This document shows, in pieces, positions 9,344 through 17,040 of a stretch of DNA of 39,483 nt; the first letter of the stretch is position 1; every line of letters starts with the position of its first letter. The notes beneath the pieces were generated by a model. The model did no database searches and had not been told where the DNA came from. It saw only the letters and a list, made by a program, of their open reading frames with translations. The translations under genes were made by a program, and so were the position numbers. The DNA is taken from the NCBI GenBank assembly GCA_028704015.1, contig JAQVLT010000001.1, positions 1-39,483 on the forward strand, given 5' to 3'. Source of the DNA: Patescibacteria group bacterium (GTDB lineage Bacteria; Patescibacteriota; Patescibacteriia; Patescibacteriales; JAQVLT01).

Positions 9344-10606
9344 TTATAATTTTAAAATTTTCTCAAACCTTTCCTTATCTTTATACGGTCCGATCACGGC
9401 TAAATTTAAACCATGATTAACAAAAATTTCTCGCGCTACGCGTTTTATATCGCCGGCGGTTACTTGATCAATTTTTTTAAAAAATTGCTCCGGCGTGGTA
9501 ATTTTTTCTTCCAACACCAAATCCTCGGCGTGCCAATTGGCGACATCCTCCGAGGATTCCAAATGCAAAGTTAAACGTCCGCGAATCAAGTCTTTTGCTT
9601 TTTGCAATTCTTTGGCGCCGACAATTTCATCGGAAATTTTTTTGTACTCGCTTAAAATTATTTTTGTCGCTTCATCAATTTTTCCCGCCGGTACCCCCGC
9701 TTGCGTGGTAAGATATCCGGAATCGGTATAAAGTTCCGCGGTAGTCCGAACGTAATAAGCCAAGCCGTGATGCTCGCGCAAATTTATAAACAGCCGAGAG
9801 CTCATGCCGCCTCCCAAGATTATGGATAACAGCTTTAAAACATATTCATCTTTGTGGCCAATGCTAAAAGCGCGAACGCCGAGAGATAAATTCACCTGTT
9901 GCCCTTCTTTAAAATTTAATAAAACTTTCGGCGCGCCTTGTTTTACTTCGGTTTTAATTTTGTCTTGCAAATTTTTATGGCCAAACCGCGCGAATTTTTG
10001 TTCAATCAATTTAACAGCGCTCGGCTTAAAATTTCCCGCCAAACAAATCGCGGTATTTTTCGCGCCATAATGCGTGGTAAAATATTTTATAAAATCTTCC
10101 CGCTTGAATTTGGTAACATTTTCTTTCAAGCCGGCAACATTCCATCCGGCTGGCGTATCACCGAACATGCATTCCTCAAATAAAGTTTCAATATACATAA
10201 GCGGATTTTCATAATACATATTTATCTCTTCCGCAATCACGCCTTTTTCCTTTTCAATCTCCCGCGAGTCAAATTTGGAATTAAGTAAAATATCACTAAC
10301 TATATCAATTCCCAAATTAATTTTTTCCGCGCTCACTTTTACGTAATAACCGGTATATTCTTTGGAAGTGAAGGCGTTGAATTCCGCGCCCACGCTATCA
10401 AGCTCGGAACTTAAAATTTTCGTGCTCGGCCGCTTCTTTGTGCCTTTAAAAAACATATGTTCCAGAAAATGCGAAATGCCGCTATTTTCCCGAATTTCAT
10501 ATTTTGAACCCGCACCGACTAACACCAAAATAGTCGCCGTTTTTGTCCCTTTCATCGGCACGGTTATTAATTTCAGGCCATTTTTTAAGATTTTTTGTTT
10601 ATACAT
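9344..10606 (-). CDS. M16 family zinc metallopeptidase (processing-peptidase-like)
   Basis: 420 residues, the usual size for a single-chain bacterial M16B peptidase related to mitochondrial processing peptidase and PqqL/YmxG. The inverted zinc motif HFLEH is at 46-50, and the third ligand lies in GVIAEEINMY, with Glu127 at the H-x-x-E-H-x76-E spacing expected of the family. The substrate-binding segment LREHHGLAYYVRTTAELYTDSGY occurs in the second half, as in active members. No signal peptide is visible, so the protein is probably cytoplasmic. It lies upstream of the uvrD-nuclease gene on the same strand, separated by the composite repeat. The physiological substrate cannot be inferred. Confidence 0.95.
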   Translation of the reverse strand: MYKQKILKNGLKLITVPMKGTKTATILVLVGAGSKYEIRENSGISHFLEHMFFKGTKKRPSTKILSSELDSVGAEFNAFTSKEYTGYYVKVSAEKINLGIDIVSDILLNSKFDSREIEKEKGVIAEEINMYYENPLMYIETLFEECMFGDTPAGWNVAGLKENVTKFKREDFIKYFTTHYGAKNTAICLAGNFKPSAVKLIEQKFARFGHKNLQDKIKTEVKQGAPKVLLNFKEGQQVNLSLGVRAFSIGHKDEYVLKLLSIILGGGMSSRLFINLREHHGLAYYVRTTAELYTDSGYLTTQAGVPAGKIDEATKIILSEYKKISDEIVGAKELQKAKDLIRGRLTLHLESSEDVANWHAEDLVLEEKITTPEQFFKKIDQVTAGDIKRVAREIFVNHGLNLAVIGPYKDKERFEKILKL

Positions 10607-10612
10607 AGAAAA

Positions 10613-10680
10613 ATTACAAATTCACAAATCTGACACAAATAATTCGTACTATTTGTGATTAAATTTGTAGATTTGTAATA
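10613..10680. repeat. ATTTGTAGATTTGTAAT-type inverted repeat
   Basis: Left arm words ATTACAAATTCACAAATCTG pair imperfectly with GATTAAATTTGTAGATTTGTAAT on the right, around a centre of ACAAATAATTCGTACTATTTGT. Similar words recur at 27060-27105, 27490-27605 and 38705-38749, indicating a dispersed family. Confidence 0.55.
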
Positions 10681-10696
10681 ATAATTAACGTTAATC

Positions 10697-12109
10697 CTAT
10701 TGTAATTCTTTAACCGTATAAAGTAAACCTAAACTCATCCAAAAAAACAACACGCCAAAATGCAAACTCCACCACCAGTGATCAAACTGAAATATGACAA
10801 GGAGCGCAATTATTATGGCAAGATAGGAATAAGCTTCAATACTTATTTCTTTTTTTAAATTAGATAGTAGATAGTAGAAAGTAGAAAGTAGAAATAATAA
10901 AAAAAATGCTAATCCAAAAATTCCAATCTCTGACCAAATTAACAAAAAAACATTGTGAGTCGGCTGATAAAGATAGAACGGCAAACCTGGTTTCTCTTGG
11001 CTTAAAGCCAAGGTATAATTGCCGATCCCCACGCCGAAGAGCCAATGCTTTTTGATAATATTTTTGGCATCGCTGAATGATTCTATCCTTTCGGTGTTTG
11101 ATTTAATCTCTAATCGCGTCTCATCTGACAATCGTGTGGAAAGCAAATCACTATAAATATTTCCGAAGATAAAAAAGACGAGCGCGCCAATTAAAATAAT
11201 TTTTAAAACCGATTTCTGCGCGAAAAAATCTTTTTTTATTATCGCGAGAATCAAAATTGCTGCCAAGCCAATCGCCAATCCCAGCCACGCCGCGCGGGAG
11301 AAGGTAAAAAAAAGCGTGGTAAATAGTAAACAGTAAATAGTAAACAGTATTAATGTCATCCTGAGTCCAGAAAACTTTCTGGACGAAGGATCTCGGCTAA
11401 TTCGATCAAGACGAGATTCTTCGCCCGCTCCGGTTGCGACCGGAGCAAGCTCAGAATGACAAAAAAGTAATAATATCGCAACCACCAATACTCCTCCCAG
11501 TATATTCGGATTATCCAATCCGCCATAAGCGCGGAGCCAGCGGCCGCCGCCAATCGTTTCAATAACCGAAGAATAGTTGGCGGCCGGATGTTCCGCCAAA
11601 CCCAACCACTTGAAAGCGAAAGTGCTTTGCGTTAAAAATTGCCAAATTCCCAAACAAGCTTGTAAAAATATTCCGGCGGTCAAACTCCAAATAAATTTCG
11701 CTTTATCATATTTGACGCTTGTTATCAGCCAGAATAATCCGACGCCTAGAAGAAACAAAATATAATGATAAACCGCTAAAATTTTATCAGGCGCAAAAAA
11801 GATGGAAATAAAAATAAATAAATCTATTCCGCCAACAATCCACCAAATTTTAGAAATTGAAAATTGTAATTTGTTTGAAAATTGAAAACCTGCCCGTCCG
11901 GTAGGCGGGTTGAAAATTGAAAATTTATACACCACAAATAACAATAATATTAAGATTAGCAATATATCCGTCCCATACAAGCTAATCGTTCCATATTCAA
12001 AATATCCCCTATTTAAAATCCCGGGTCGCAAAAACAATCTCGTTTGCCACGGCAAAAGAAAAACTAAAAGATATAAACCGTATTCAATTATTTTTTTTAA
12101 TTTATCCAT
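10697..12109 (-). CDS. O-antigen ligase-like (Wzy_C family) membrane protein
   Basis: About 470 residues with some ten to twelve hydrophobic segments. FSRAAWLGLAIGLAA and PTHNVFLLIWSEIGIFGLAF are typical of the Wzy/WaaL O-antigen polymerase-ligase family, which transfers or polymerises surface glycans; in a cell without lipopolysaccharide it more likely handles another cell-surface glycan. The frame extends to 12178, but the extra 23 residues are translated from an inverted-repeat element, so ATG 12109 (MDKLKKIIEYG) is preferred. Three repeat-derived segments are in frame: 11354-11461 (36 codons, MITE-like), 11889-11909 (CCTGCCCG-type palindrome, NPPTGRAG), and AT-rich TAAACAGTAAATAG words at 11318-11350. 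They fall in or next to loops between hydrophobic segments. Confidence 0.85.
   Translation of the reverse strand: MDKLKKIIEYGLYLLVFLLPWQTRLFLRPGILNRGYFEYGTISLYGTDILLILILLLFVVYKFSIFNPPTGRAGFQFSNKLQFSISKIWWIVGGIDLFIFISIFFAPDKILAVYHYILFLLGVGLFWLITSVKYDKAKFIWSLTAGIFLQACLGIWQFLTQSTFAFKWLGLAEHPAANYSSVIETIGGGRWLRAYGGLDNPNILGGVLVVAILLLFCHSELAPVATGAGEESRLDRISRDPSSRKFSGLRMTLILFTIYCLLFTTLFFTFSRAAWLGLAIGLAAILILAIIKKDFFAQKSVLKIILIGALVFFIFGNIYSDLLSTRLSDETRLEIKSNTERIESFSDAKNIIKKHWLFGVGIGNYTLALSQEKPGLPFYLYQPTHNVFLLIWSEIGIFGLAFFLLFLLSTFYYLLSNLKKEISIEAYSYLAIIIALLVIFQFDHWWWSLHFGVLFFWMSLGLLYTVKELQ
11354..11461. repeat. In-frame MITE-like unit inside the O-antigen-ligase-like gene
   Basis: Terminal inverted repeats TGTCATCCTGAG (11354-11365) and CTCAGAATGACA (11450-11461) bound a unit of exactly 108 nt with internal hairpins (TCCAGAAAACTTTCTGGA and CTCCGGTTGCGACCGGAG). 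On the minus strand it reads as 36 sense codons inserted between two hydrophobic segments of the host protein. A related TGTCATTCC...GGAATGACA unit occurs between genes at 22334-22466. Confidence 0.8.
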
Positions 12110-12120
12110 TATTAATATAC

Positions 12121-12276
12121 TGCGAGCATTGAAAAATTTTGGAATAATCACGAGCGTAGAAACCGTGCAAAATTCCATGTTTGAGTCCCGACGCTTCGGG
12201 ACGAGTTTGGAATTTTGCTAGGTTTCTTAGCGCCTGCCCGCCCCTGGAGGGAGTGATCCAAAATTTTTCAGCGAGC
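12121..12276. repeat. Nested inverted-repeat element
   Basis: Outer 14-bp arms TGAAAAATTTTGGA (12130-12143) and the complement at 12257-12270 are perfect. An inner pair built from AGAAACCGTGCAAAATTCCA and TGGAATTTTGCTAGGTTTCT encloses a GTCCCGA...TCGGGAC hairpin (12187-12203). The left boundary words TGCGAGCATTGAAAAATTTT recur at 36477. It covers the false upstream extension of the O-antigen-ligase-like frame. Between here and 12321 only a short AAAAAGTGG-type hairpin is seen. Confidence 0.75.
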
Positions 12277-12321
12277 CAGTTTTTGCGCCACTTTTTGTCT
12301 AAAAAGTGGCAGGGAATATTT

Positions 12322-13722
12322 TTAAACTAATAACAATTCTAATACTCTTTCTAACCCCGGGGTCGTTTCAAAATTTCCAATTTTTTCCGGTTTAATCCAC
12401 CTATATTCCGTATGTTCATAATCCAATTCTATTTCCGGCACTGTTTTTAACTCTACCAAACAAGGCACGGTCAACCAAGTCTTATTGATTTTGGCGTCAA
12501 AAATGCTGGCTGGCGCGCCAATCTTAAATTCAGAAATATTATCTGCGCCAATGCCGGTCTCCTCAAAAATTTCTTCCAATACTTTTTCTTTATATGGCTT
12601 AAACTCATCAAAATATCCGCCGATGCTATTCCAAATTCCTTGATAGGCGCGGACTTCGTTGCTGCGCTTAAGAAGTAAAATTTTATCTCGATGTTTTAAA
12701 AAACAATTCAGCACGGTGGCATTGTCTGAATTAGAATAATCAATCCGACCGTCCGGAAATTTTGGCAGTTGCTTATAATGTTTAACTAAAGACAAGTTAA
12801 CATTATATAAATTGCGATATTCCTCTCGCCTGTCTTTTTCATGAAATTTTAAAATCGTATCGGAAATCACTACTCGCGAATCATTAAACTTGGCAACGCT
12901 GGAAATATTCTTTTGCATTTTTTTCTCTTGAATTTTTTTAAACAATGCTTCCAAAAAATTTCCAATTCGTCCTTGCCACCAAAAATTCTTTATTTTTTTA
13001 AAAACGAGTGAGAAATTATTATCTTTCACCAACCGATGATTATTTGTAATAAATAACGTAGAATTTGGCAAAAATTTTTTTAACCATTCATTCGCTTGCC
13101 AAAATTTTTGGTAATACTCCTCACCGTAAATTGGCATTAAAATTGCCAGCCAATAATAAAAATAGGGGTCGGGCGTTAAAGCTAATTTCTCCAAATTCAT
13201 TTCCTCTTCGCTCGCATAAAAACTTAAACAAATTCTATTGGCAATTTTTCCGCCATGACGCCACTTGCCCATGAGCCAAACCGTGATAGTAACCAAAAAT
13301 CTAGTGAGCCATAGGCGTTTAGCAGAAGTGATAATAAAAAGATCAATATCACTTTCCGGTCTGTAATAAAAATTATTGCAAACCGCGACCATTTTTATGC
13401 CATTAATATATTTTAATTTTTTAGCGACCTGTTCAGCGATTTTATATTTTTCATTGGCTAAATTGTATTGTTTAATTCTAGTTTCCACAATCTTCTCTCG
13501 TCCGGGAAGAAAATAAAAACCATTTAGCGTCCCGAAGCCTTCCGAAGGCTTCGGGACGCTTTTTGCAGCCTCAAAAATATCTAAAACTTCTCCCAACTCA
13601 CACTTCACATCAATAAATTTCCAAATCTCCAAAGGCGTCAAAGGATAATTAAATAAATCAAAGAAAGCAATTGCGCGAACAATTGCTTCTTGTAAATTTT
13701 TGTTTTCAATTTCGGAATTCAT
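12322..13722 (-). CDS. Nucleotidyltransferase-Nudix fusion protein
   Basis: 466 residues in two parts. The N-terminal part (about 1-270) starts with a winged-helix-like stretch (RAIAFFDLFNYPLTPLEIW) and carries the polymerase-beta-type nucleotidyltransferase signature PESDIDLFIIT. The C-terminal 130 residues are a Nudix hydrolase fold: KILLLKRSNEVRAYQGIWNS followed by a Nudix box GYFDEFKPYKEKVLEEIFEE. The acidic metal-binding EExxEE core is kept, but the usual Glu before it is Lys and the usual Arg is Glu. The reaction and substrate are unknown. A 35-nt palindrome (13526-13560) is read in frame as SVPKPSEGFGT. Even without the fusion each domain is recognisable, so the call is firm at domain level and open at function level. 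Confidence 0.85.
   Translation of the reverse strand: MNSEIENKNLQEAIVRAIAFFDLFNYPLTPLEIWKFIDVKCELGEVLDIFEAAKSVPKPSEGFGTLNGFYFLPGREKIVETRIKQYNLANEKYKIAEQVAKKLKYINGIKMVAVCNNFYYRPESDIDLFIITSAKRLWLTRFLVTITVWLMGKWRHGGKIANRICLSFYASEEEMNLEKLALTPDPYFYYWLAILMPIYGEEYYQKFWQANEWLKKFLPNSTLFITNNHRLVKDNNFSLVFKKIKNFWWQGRIGNFLEALFKKIQEKKMQKNISSVAKFNDSRVVISDTILKFHEKDRREEYRNLYNVNLSLVKHYKQLPKFPDGRIDYSNSDNATVLNCFLKHRDKILLLKRSNEVRAYQGIWNSIGGYFDEFKPYKEKVLEEIFEETGIGADNISEFKIGAPASIFDAKINKTWLTVPCLVELKTVPEIELDYEHTEYRWIKPEKIGNFETTPGLERVLELLLV
13526..13560. repeat. In-frame 35-nt perfect palindrome
   Basis: Arms of 17 bp (AGCGTCCCGAAGCCTTC and its complement) around a single central base. It is read in frame in the N-terminal region of the nucleotidyltransferase-Nudix gene. 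A short relative (GTCCCGA, TCGGGAC) is at 12187-12203 between genes. Confidence 0.9.
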
Positions 13723-13742
13723 AAATCTTAAATCATAAATCT

Positions 13743-14834
13743 TTATTCAACTTTTGGTTTATCAATCATCATCGGCTCAATTTTTGATTCTCCTTCGGCG
13801 ATCTTCACCACGTCTTTGTCAATTTTTTTAAATTCATGATAAGCGTTATTAAAATGATTTACAGTAGTCGTCATACTCACCCCTAATTTTTTCATAAACT
13901 CATCATAACTCAATAAATGTTTGGATAATTTTTCCACGTTAGCTTTGATTTCCTTGGCTTTTTCCTCAATCTGCAAAGCTTTGAGGCCCTGGAGAACGGT
14001 TTGCAAATAAGCGAGAAATGACGTGGGCGACACAATAATCACGTGCCGATCACGAAAAGCATATTCAATCAAATCGCGCGTATTCACTTGCACCGCGCCC
14101 ACTTTATTAATAAGTAAATCGTAATAAATTGCTTCGCTCGGAATAAACATAAAAGCGAAATCCATGGTTTTTTCCGCCGGACGAACATATTTTGACGTTT
14201 CATCAATTCTCATTTTTAAATCCAGCTTAAATTGCTTTTCCAATTTTTCGCGCGTTTCTTGGTCGTTGCAATTTAAAATTCGTTCGTAATTTTCCAAACT
14301 GAATTTGGAATCAATCGGAATAATTTTGTCTTTGACGAAAACCACCGCGTCAACTATTTCTCCGTTTTTAAATCCGTATTGCATTTGGTAGGAGTTGGGC
14401 GGCAAAACATTTTTAAGAGTTTCTTCCAAATAATATTCGCCCAACACGCCACGCTGTTTGGGATTTTTAAGAATGTCCTGCAAATTTTTTAATTGCGCCG
14501 AAAAGTCTATCACCTGTTTATTGGTTTCATCAAGCTTGGTTAATTTTTGCGTAACATCCTGAATTAATTTGGCTGATTGGCCGGTAATTCCCTGAATAAT
14601 TTTTGTCGCTTGCTCAAATTGCCCCTGGGTGGCTTTGTGAGTTTCTGAAAGTTTTGCGTCCATGGCCTGCCGCATTTCCTTGTTTTGTTCGGAAAGATAA
14701 GATAATCGCTCCATCATCGCGATTAACTTTTCCTCGCCGTTGCCGGTTTCTTTCTTTTTTAAAAGTAAAAAAATAACAACAGTAATCCCAAAAATAAGTA
14801 AAATTAGCAAAAAAATGATTAAACTGGTTTCCAT
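13743..14834 (-). CDS. rmuC: RmuC family DNA recombination protein
   Basis: 363 residues. An N-terminal membrane anchor (about 4-25, IIFLLILLIFGITVVIFLLL) is followed by a KKK positive patch, a coiled coil (about 30-125) and the RmuC domain starting at KNPKQRGVLGEYYLEETL and including IVDAVVFVKDKIIPIDSKFS and DFAFMFIPSEAIYYDLL. RmuC proteins limit DNA inversions at short inverted repeats and have a predicted PD-(D/E)XK-like nuclease core. In this palindrome-rich genome that known role is suggestive, though this is inference only. The ATG at 14834 directly precedes the hydrophobic anchor, which supports the start. Confidence 0.93.
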   Translation of the reverse strand: METSLIIFLLILLIFGITVVIFLLLKKKETGNGEEKLIAMMERLSYLSEQNKEMRQAMDAKLSETHKATQGQFEQATKIIQGITGQSAKLIQDVTQKLTKLDETNKQVIDFSAQLKNLQDILKNPKQRGVLGEYYLEETLKNVLPPNSYQMQYGFKNGEIVDAVVFVKDKIIPIDSKFSLENYERILNCNDQETREKLEKQFKLDLKMRIDETSKYVRPAEKTMDFAFMFIPSEAIYYDLLINKVGAVQVNTRDLIEYAFRDRHVIIVSPTSFLAYLQTVLQGLKALQIEEKAKEIKANVEKLSKHLLSYDEFMKKLGVSMTTTVNHFNNAYHEFKKIDKDVVKIAEGESKIEPMMIDKPKVE

Positions 14835-14914
14835 ATTTGTTATGCGTTATGTGATACGCGTTATGAATTATGTGATTTTAGTTTATCAATAATATAATCT
14901 CTTCGCAAGGCATA

Positions 14915-14953
14915 AAAAAACAGAGACGAGGCATTACCTCATCTCTGTTTTTT
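14915..14953 (-). terminator. Bidirectional rho-independent terminator
   Basis: A stem of about 17 bp (AAAAAACAGAGA-GAGG and its complement, one mismatch) with a 5-nt loop and T-tracts on both strands. It ends the short transcript of the 14957-15007 gene before rmuC. Confidence 0.85.
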
Positions 14954-14956
14954 ATA

Positions 14957-15007
14957 CTATTTCCCGCATCCGCATCCGCATTTCTTTTTTGTTTTTTTCT
15001 TTGGCAT
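14957..15007 (-). CDS. Candidate 16-residue Lys-rich/Cys-Gly peptide gene
   Basis: The frame reads MPKKKTKKKCGCGCGK then TAG, with ATG at 15007. The product would be a strongly basic peptide (seven lysines) with three Cys-Gly repeats, a pattern that could bind metal or nucleic acid; that role is inference. Support for a gene: a strong hairpin 10 nt upstream in the leader (15018-15068), a TATAAT -10-like box at 15102-15107, and a strong terminator 3 nt beyond the stop. Together these look like a self-contained small transcription unit in an otherwise empty 337-nt interval. Weak points: no clear Shine-Dalgarno, no convincing -35, and extreme shortness. The C-G repeats could be chance in a low-complexity stretch. 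Confidence 0.5.
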   Translation of the reverse strand: MPKKKTKKKCGCGCGK

Positions 15008-15017
15008 AAATTTGCAA

Positions 15018-15068
15018 GGCGATGTTAATCTAATCTTATCTTTTTAGTAGATTTGGATTGACATCGCC
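15018..15068 (-). promoter_or_regulatory. Leader hairpin ahead of the 16-residue peptide gene
   Basis: GGCGATGT (15018-15025) pairs with ACATCGCC (15061-15068). The stem continues through TAATCTAATC opposite GATTTGGATTG using wobble pairs, giving some 17 pairs around a loop of about 14 nt. It would sit in the 5' untranslated region just before the ATG. The remainder of 15069-15171 contains a TATAAT box at 15102-15107 (minus strand) without a clear -35. Confidence 0.5.
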
Positions 15069-15171
15069 CAGCGATTTTTATTAAATTGTCTTAAAAGAGC
15101 TATTATATCGCGGCGCGTATTGTCTTGGCCGTGAATGTAAAAATTTTATGTTATTAATAAAACACTGTTTG

Positions 15172-16224
15172 TCAGCTATTTTTTTTATTTACTCTTGTTG
15201 TTAATCCTTTTATTTCACCTCCTAGAGCATTTATCTTCCCCAAGGCTTCGTCAAGCAATTTTCGCAGAACTGCATTATCATTAACTAATTCTGCTACCGT
15301 TTCATCAGTAATTGGCTTTTTTTTCTTTATTCCTTTCTGCCCGACACCCTCTTCTTCTAAATCAACAAAAACAACTCTTTTTTGTTCGTCGCCATAACTG
15401 TCGCAAGCTTTTAGATATTCGCTATTGTCTTTTTGAAAATTAATCATTGCTTCCATTAAGAGTATTGGATCATTTTTTAATTCTTTCCAATTTGGCATTT
15501 TGGGCGGTCTGGGTTTTCTTCGGCTAGGCTGACCATAATGAACAGTGGAAATCAACCAACTGCCCTCGGGGTCGTCTTCCGTGGGGCCATCTGCAACTTG
15601 AAGTTTTGGTGTTTTAAATCTTTCACCATCCTGATCAAGGATTTCATTTTTTTCTATAATCACATAAAACACGGATTCTAAATCAATCAGCCATTGAGGC
15701 AAATCTTTCTTTTTTATTATCGGACTAAGTTCTCCGTGCCGAAATTTAAATTCACATTCCTGATTCCAATTCGCGACATGCTCAGCAAGCGCTGTTCCAC
15801 TCTCATTTGGAACGACAAATCTTCCTGGCATTCCTGCGCCTTCGGGAATATTTAATTGAAAATATCGTGATCCTTTCTGGGGAAATTTAATTTTGTCAGT
15901 AACATCTTTGCCGCGTACTAAGCATTGTGCGATATGCTCCATGGTAAAATCTTTGCCAAACATATGCCCTGCCATATACATATTTGCAATAGCTTTTTCA
16001 TTTAGAGGCATAGTTGGTTTTTCTCCTTCCGGCAAAGATTTTATCGCGCGATCCCATTCATTTTTAAAGCTTTCCGCTAGTTCTCTTTTTTTTATTATCA
16101 AATCAGCGGTTTCCTGCTTTTTTGTGTATCTTCCGCCAGCTAAAACACCATCAAGTTCATCGTTGATACTCCATGCTTCTTCCTGAACTTGGTCAATTTG
16201 TTGTGGCGTAAGTTTTTCTGCCAT
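15172..16224 (-). CDS. Hypothetical protein, third gene of an unknown block
   Basis: About 350 residues, not recognised. It is soluble with no signal peptide. The N-terminus is helical and acidic (LTPQQIDQVQEEAWSINDELD), the middle has aromatic-rich segments (GSRYFQLNIPEGAGMPGRFVVP and SWLISTVHYGQPSRRKPRPP), and the C-terminal 60 residues (VAELVNDNAVLRKLLDEALGKINAL) have a heptad pattern consistent with a coiled coil. A TTG at 16248 would overlap the upstream gene by 14 nt; the ATG at 16224, 10 nt after that gene's stop, is preferred although no Shine-Dalgarno is clear. It lies in a probable operon with 16235-16990 and 17041-17349. Confidence 0.75.
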   Translation of the reverse strand: MAEKLTPQQIDQVQEEAWSINDELDGVLAGGRYTKKQETADLIIKKRELAESFKNEWDRAIKSLPEGEKPTMPLNEKAIANMYMAGHMFGKDFTMEHIAQCLVRGKDVTDKIKFPQKGSRYFQLNIPEGAGMPGRFVVPNESGTALAEHVANWNQECEFKFRHGELSPIIKKKDLPQWLIDLESVFYVIIEKNEILDQDGERFKTPKLQVADGPTEDDPEGSWLISTVHYGQPSRRKPRPPKMPNWKELKNDPILLMEAMINFQKDNSEYLKACDSYGDEQKRVVFVDLEEEGVGQKGIKKKKPITDETVAELVNDNAVLRKLLDEALGKINALGGEIKGLTTRVNKKNS

Positions 16225-16234
16225 ATAATTTGTA

Positions 16235-16990
16235 TTATTTCTTTTCAAATATTATTCCAAAAGTTGGTGATAATTCTTTGTCAACTTTAACACCTATTTC
16301 TTGCAATGTTTTTTCTTTTGAGCCGACAAATGTTAAATTACCTTCTTTGACAGCGGCATATCCCTCGCCTGACCAATAAGCAGAGGCAAAACCGCGATCA
16401 GAGTTATATATTCTCATTTTTACCCCACGAATTTCTCCCTCCTCAAATGGAAGATTAATAATTTTTTGAAATTCTTCTTCAGCAGCTGCTTTTTTTTCTT
16501 CATCGCTTGCTGACTCCAGCCATTTTAATGCTTCATGAAATTGTTTAAATTTGGCAGTAGGAGGCAAATCTGCGGCAGAATGCTCGTCAATTGAAGCGTG
16601 CGCTAATACTAACCAAGGATCTCGCTCCTCGTCTGTTAATGAGCCAGGACCAGAACGATGAGCTCGCATAGTAGGTTTGCTAATCTCACCTTTCAATGCT
16701 AATTCGAAAGAAGCAGGATCTGAGCCGCGCGAGATTACCCGGTTGGCAAATAATGCTTCATCACCTTTTAATTCAAGAGCGGCAGATATAAGATTTGCAG
16801 TTTCATTGTCAATAAAACGATTTTTACGCGCATCTTCAATTGCTTTATTAATTCCAGCAATAGCTCGTTCCCCATTAACCATTTTTTCGGCTGTTGGATA
16901 ATTTCCAGCTTCACCCGTCTCCGTTAATTCCCGCATACGATCACTTACTTCAGTAGCTTCCTCTTTGGAATATAAATTTTGTTCTTTCAT
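16235..16990 (-). CDS. Hypothetical protein, second gene of an unknown block
   Basis: 251 residues, acidic and soluble, not recognised. The first 100 residues are mostly helical (SKEEATEVSDRMRELTETGE and IAGINKAIEDARKNRFIDNE). The middle contains an Ala/Glu-rich helix (ESASDEEKKAAAEEEFQKII). The C-terminus looks beta-rich (GEIRGVKMRIYNSDRGFASAYW). No catalytic motif is evident. The ATG at 16990 lacks a strong Shine-Dalgarno. It follows the small membrane protein by 50 nt and is followed within 10 nt by the next gene, so the three likely share the promoter at 17369-17397. Confidence 0.75.
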   Translation of the reverse strand: MKEQNLYSKEEATEVSDRMRELTETGEAGNYPTAEKMVNGERAIAGINKAIEDARKNRFIDNETANLISAALELKGDEALFANRVISRGSDPASFELALKGEISKPTMRAHRSGPGSLTDEERDPWLVLAHASIDEHSAADLPPTAKFKQFHEALKWLESASDEEKKAAAEEEFQKIINLPFEEGEIRGVKMRIYNSDRGFASAYWSGEGYAAVKEGNLTFVGSKEKTLQEIGVKVDKELSPTFGIIFEKK

Positions 16991-17040
16991 AATGTTTTTT
17001 TAATTACTAATTATTAACAAATAATACTTTATTCAAAAAA

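Noticed and set aside
12110-12178. N-terminal extension of the O-antigen-ligase-like protein
   Set aside because: It lies inside an inverted-repeat element, and the hydrophobic N-terminus proper starts at ATG 12109.
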